NCBI GenBank assembly: GCA_934541105.1
Contig: CAKTDA010000003.1
Coordinates: forward strand, 1-64,000
Direction of reading: 5' to 3'
DNA: 64,000 bases
Source of the DNA: an uncultured Luteitalea sp.
GTDB lineage: Bacteria > Acidobacteriota > Vicinamibacteria > Vicinamibacterales > Vicinamibacteraceae
Part shown: piece after piece, positions 61,779 through 64,000 of the stretch
How the letters are laid out: every line of letters begins with the position of its first letter
Numbering within the stretch: the stretch's first letter is position 1
The notes under the pieces: model-generated
Databases searched by the model: none
What the model was told of the DNA's origin: nothing
What the model saw: the letters and a program-made list of their open reading frames with translations, nothing else
Translations under genes and position numbers: made by a program

Positions 61779-62666
61779 ATGCGCCCGACACCCCGTCGCC
61801 GCCACATGCTCGCCCTGCCGGGTGGCCGGAGCCTCCCCGTCGGCGACCGTACGCTCGTGATGGGCATCCTGAACGTCACCCCCGACAGTTTCTCTGACGG
61901 GGGCCGGTTCGACCATCCGGCGCGTGCGGTGGAGGCCGCGCACGCGATGGTTGCGGCCGGCGCCGACATCATCGACGTCGGGGGCGAGTCCACGCGGCCC
62001 GGTGCACCGGCCGTGGACGCGCAGGAGGAACGGGCCCGCGTCGAGCCGATCGTCGCGGCGCTTGCCCGGCAGGTCGAGGTCCCGATCTCGGTGGACACCA
62101 CGAAGGTCGTCGTCGCCGAGGCGGCAATCGGCGCGGGGGCCTCGATGATCAACGACATCAGCGGGCTCCGCTTCGACCGCGGCATTGCCGGCGTCGCGGC
62201 GCGGACGGGCGCCGGCCTCGTGCTGATGCACATGCGCGGCGTGCCAGCCGACATGTACCGGCACGCGACGTACGACGACGTGGCCGTGGAGGTGGCGGCC
62301 GAACTCGCCTGGAGCGTGCAGGCGGCGTCGGACGCCGGCGTTGCGCCAGGTGCGCTCGTCGTCGATCCGGGACTCGGCTTCGCCAAGCAGGCGGGCCAGA
62401 GCTGGGACCTGCTCGCCCGCCTCGATCACCCGGCGCTGCGCGGGCTCGACCTGCCCCTGCTCGTCGGCGCCTCCCGCAAGTCCTTCCTGCAGACGGCCAT
62501 CGGCGAGCACCCCGCACCCGGGCGCGACCCGGCAAGCCATGCCGCGGTCGTCGTTGCGGTGCTGTCGGGCGCGCACATCGTGCGGGTGCACGACGTCGCG
62601 GGGAGTGTGCAGGCCGCACGGGTGGCAGATATGATCAGCGCCGCGGCCGAGCCAGGCACTGCCTGA
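61779..62666 (+). CDS. folP: dihydropteroate synthase
   Basis: 295 aa from ATG at 61779; ATG at 61806 is a good alternative because the first lies so near the terminator. It condenses para-aminobenzoate with the pterin pyrophosphate in folate synthesis. The motifs Met-Gly-Ile-Leu-Asn-Val-Thr-Pro-Asp-Ser-Phe-Ser-Asp-Gly-Gly, Asp-Val-Gly-Gly-Glu-Ser-Thr-Arg-Pro, Ser-Val-Asp-Thr-Thr-Lys and Gly-Ala-Ser-Arg-Lys-Ser are intact. The ribosome site is weak. Confidence 0.94.
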   Translation: MRPTPRRRHMLALPGGRSLPVGDRTLVMGILNVTPDSFSDGGRFDHPARAVEAAHAMVAAGADIIDVGGESTRPGAPAVDAQEERARVEPIVAALARQVEVPISVDTTKVVVAEAAIGAGASMINDISGLRFDRGIAGVAARTGAGLVLMHMRGVPADMYRHATYDDVAVEVAAELAWSVQAASDAGVAPGALVVDPGLGFAKQAGQSWDLLARLDHPALRGLDLPLLVGASRKSFLQTAIGEHPAPGRDPASHAAVVVAVLSGAHIVRVHDVAGSVQAARVADMISAAAEPGTA

Positions 62667-62689
62667 CGTCCGGCCGCCCGTGCCCGCTG

Positions 62690-63493
62690 ATGGACTCGCT
62701 GATTTCGTGGATCAACCGTACGCCCCTGACCTGGTGGGACGCCGTCGACATCCTTGTCGTCGCGTTGATCATCTACGAGTCGCTGAAGCTGATCCGCGGC
62801 ACGCGGGCCATGCAGATGGCCTTCGGCTCGGCACTGCTCGTGGGGCTGTACTTCTTCTCCATCGCGGCGCCGCTGCAGACGGTCAACTGGCTGATCCGCA
62901 ACCTGATCGGCTACGTCGTGTTCGCGGCCATCGTGTTGTTCCAGAACGACATCCGCCGGGCGCTGGCGCACTTCGGGCGCACGCCGTTCGTCCGCGCGTT
63001 CTCGCACACCGAGAACGATGACGAGACGATCGAGGAGGTGGTGACGGCGGCCGTCCAGATGGCCGACAGGCGGACGGGCGCGCTCATCGTCATCGAGCGG
63101 CAGATCGGGCTGCGCAACTACATCGAGAGCGGCATCCCGCTCGACGCCACGGTCACGCACGACCTGCTCGTGACGATCTTCCAGACGACCGGCCCGCTGC
63201 ACGACGGGGCGGTGATCATCCAGGAGAACCGCGTGGCTGCCGCGTCGTGCTTCCTGCCGCTCACGGTCAACCCGATGATCAGCACCGACCTCGGCACGCG
63301 CCATCGCGCGGCCATCGGGCTGACCGAGGAGAACGACGCCGTCGCGGTCGTCGTGTCGGAAGAGACCGGCCGCATCTCGATTGCCATCGAGGGCCAGATC
63401 GCGCGTGGCTTCACGGCCGAGACGCTGCGGGCCCGATTGACCCAGCTCGTGCTCCAGCGCAAGCCAGGACGCCGGCAGCGGCCGCACAACTGA
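62690..63493 (+). CDS. cdaA: diadenylate cyclase CdaA
   Basis: 267 aa. It makes cyclic di-AMP, which controls potassium and cell-wall balance. Three N-terminal membrane segments (about residues 20-85) precede the DAC domain with Asp-Gly-Ala (172-174) and Gly-Thr-Arg-His-Arg-Ala (about 202-207), both catalytic. The cdaR gene starts five bases after its stop, the usual cdaA-cdaR pair. Confidence 0.94.
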   Translation: MDSLISWINRTPLTWWDAVDILVVALIIYESLKLIRGTRAMQMAFGSALLVGLYFFSIAAPLQTVNWLIRNLIGYVVFAAIVLFQNDIRRALAHFGRTPFVRAFSHTENDDETIEEVVTAAVQMADRRTGALIVIERQIGLRNYIESGIPLDATVTHDLLVTIFQTTGPLHDGAVIIQENRVAAASCFLPLTVNPMISTDLGTRHRAAIGLTEENDAVAVVVSEETGRISIAIEGQIARGFTAETLRARLTQLVLQRKPGRRQRPHN

Positions 63494-63497
63494 CGCC

Positions 63498-64000
63498 ATG
63501 GCCCTGCAGCCCTTTGCCAACCTGCCGCTCAAGCTCTTCTCGCTCCTCCTTGCGGGCGTGCTGTGGCTGGCGATCTCGGGACAGAGCACGGTCGAGCGCA
63601 ACGTCCGCGTGCCGCTCGAGTACCAGAACGTCCCGCCGGGCATGGAGATCGTCGGCGAACCGCCCGACGAGGTGGACGTGCGCCTGCGCGGGTCGTCCGG
63701 CAACCTCGCTCGCGTCGTGCAGGGCGACGTGGTCGCGGCGCTCGACCTCACGAACGCCAGGCCGGGGACGCGCATCTTCAACCTGCGGCCCGACGAGGTG
63801 CGCGTGCCGTTCGGCGTGCAGGTCGTGCAGGTGACGCCGGCGGCGGTGTCGCTCGATCTCGAGTACTCGGGCCAGAAGGTCGTGCCCGTCTCGCCCGTCG
63901 TCGAGGGCGACCCGGCGCCAGGCTACGTCGTCGGGCGGATCACGACGTCGCCATCGACGGTCGAAGTCATCGGGCCGATCGGTCGGCTGGAGAACCTGCG
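63498..64000 (+). CDS. cdaR: YbbR-domain protein CdaR (5' part, runs off the window)
   Basis: 167 residues are visible and the frame continues past the window end. One N-terminal membrane segment (about 10-27, Leu-Phe-Ser-Leu-Leu-Leu-Ala-Gly-Val-Leu-Trp-Leu) is followed by YbbR repeats with Val-Pro-Leu-Glu-Tyr-Gln-Asn-Val-Pro-Pro-Gly. It is the membrane partner that regulates CdaA. A glmM gene would be expected next, outside the window. Confidence 0.9.
   Translation, partial: MALQPFANLPLKLFSLLLAGVLWLAISGQSTVERNVRVPLEYQNVPPGMEIVGEPPDEVDVRLRGSSGNLARVVQGDVVAALDLTNARPGTRIFNLRPDEVRVPFGVQVVQVTPAAVSLDLEYSGQKVVPVSPVVEGDPAPGYVVGRITTSPSTVEVIGPIGRLENL

Overview
The window looks like high-GC Acidobacteriota chromosome, most likely Vicinamibacteria (Luteitalea-like), carrying a large integrated conjugative or plasmid-like region. 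This placement is inferred from three things: an Oar-type TonB-dependent receptor with an N-terminal carboxypeptidase-like domain, a tilS-ftsH-folP-cdaA-cdaR block, and the kinds of accessory family present. No database search was possible.

Layout. (1) 0-2.5 kb: the tail of an unknown gene, three hypothetical genes on the minus strand, and a gene-free stretch. (2) 2.5-15.4 kb: a mating-pair-formation and coupling module (VirB9, VirB10, two VirB5/TrbJ-like copies with the first frameshifted, VirB6, a small membrane protein, VirB8, a second small membrane protein), two unknown proteins, a long perfect inverted repeat that may be part of a transfer origin, a small RHH-like protein, a VirD4 coupling ATPase, a VirB11 ATPase, a lipoprotein and a RepB-like primase. 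No VirB4, relaxase or integrase is visible here. (3) 15.4-27 kb: accessory genes of the element (OLD-family ATPase/TOPRIM nuclease, small hypotheticals, a DUF932 protein, a RadC-type JAB protein, a Fic-domain protein behind a striking repeat array, an exported protein, a DUF3883 protein). (4) 27.2-38.4 kb: a DNA-phosphorothioation-type defence locus. A TIGR04096-like methyltransferase diverges from a DUF4007 / large ATPase / PAPS-reductase-like operon that resembles sspBCD. That operon is followed by a SNF2 helicase, and convergent to it are a DGQHR (DndB-like) protein, a GIY-YIG nuclease and an unknown protein. No cysteine desulfurase and no SspE are present, so the restriction arm looks non-standard. 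This is the best candidate in the window for an undescribed system.

(5) 38.4-44.4 kb: small genes, a DUF433/DUF5615 toxin-antitoxin pair with a broken toxin, a uracil-DNA-glycosylase-like protein, an ADP-ribosylglycohydrolase and two unknown proteins. (6) 44.6-64 kb: ordinary chromosome, with a TonB receptor, a decayed DUF4347-type exported gene, a VapBC pair, phosphoglucomutase, a PIG-L deacetylase, a DUF6807 protein, a BLUF photoreceptor, a CrtX-like glycosyltransferase, an HD-GYP protein, a GDSL esterase, and the housekeeping run tilS-ftsH-folP-cdaA-cdaR that continues out of the window.

How the parts fit: the transfer module could move the element. The OLD, DUF3883 and phosphorothioation genes are plausible anti-phage or anti-plasmid cargo. 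The broken TrbJ copy and the missing VirB4, relaxase and integrase suggest the element is decaying or split outside the window. No tRNA, rRNA or CRISPR array was seen.
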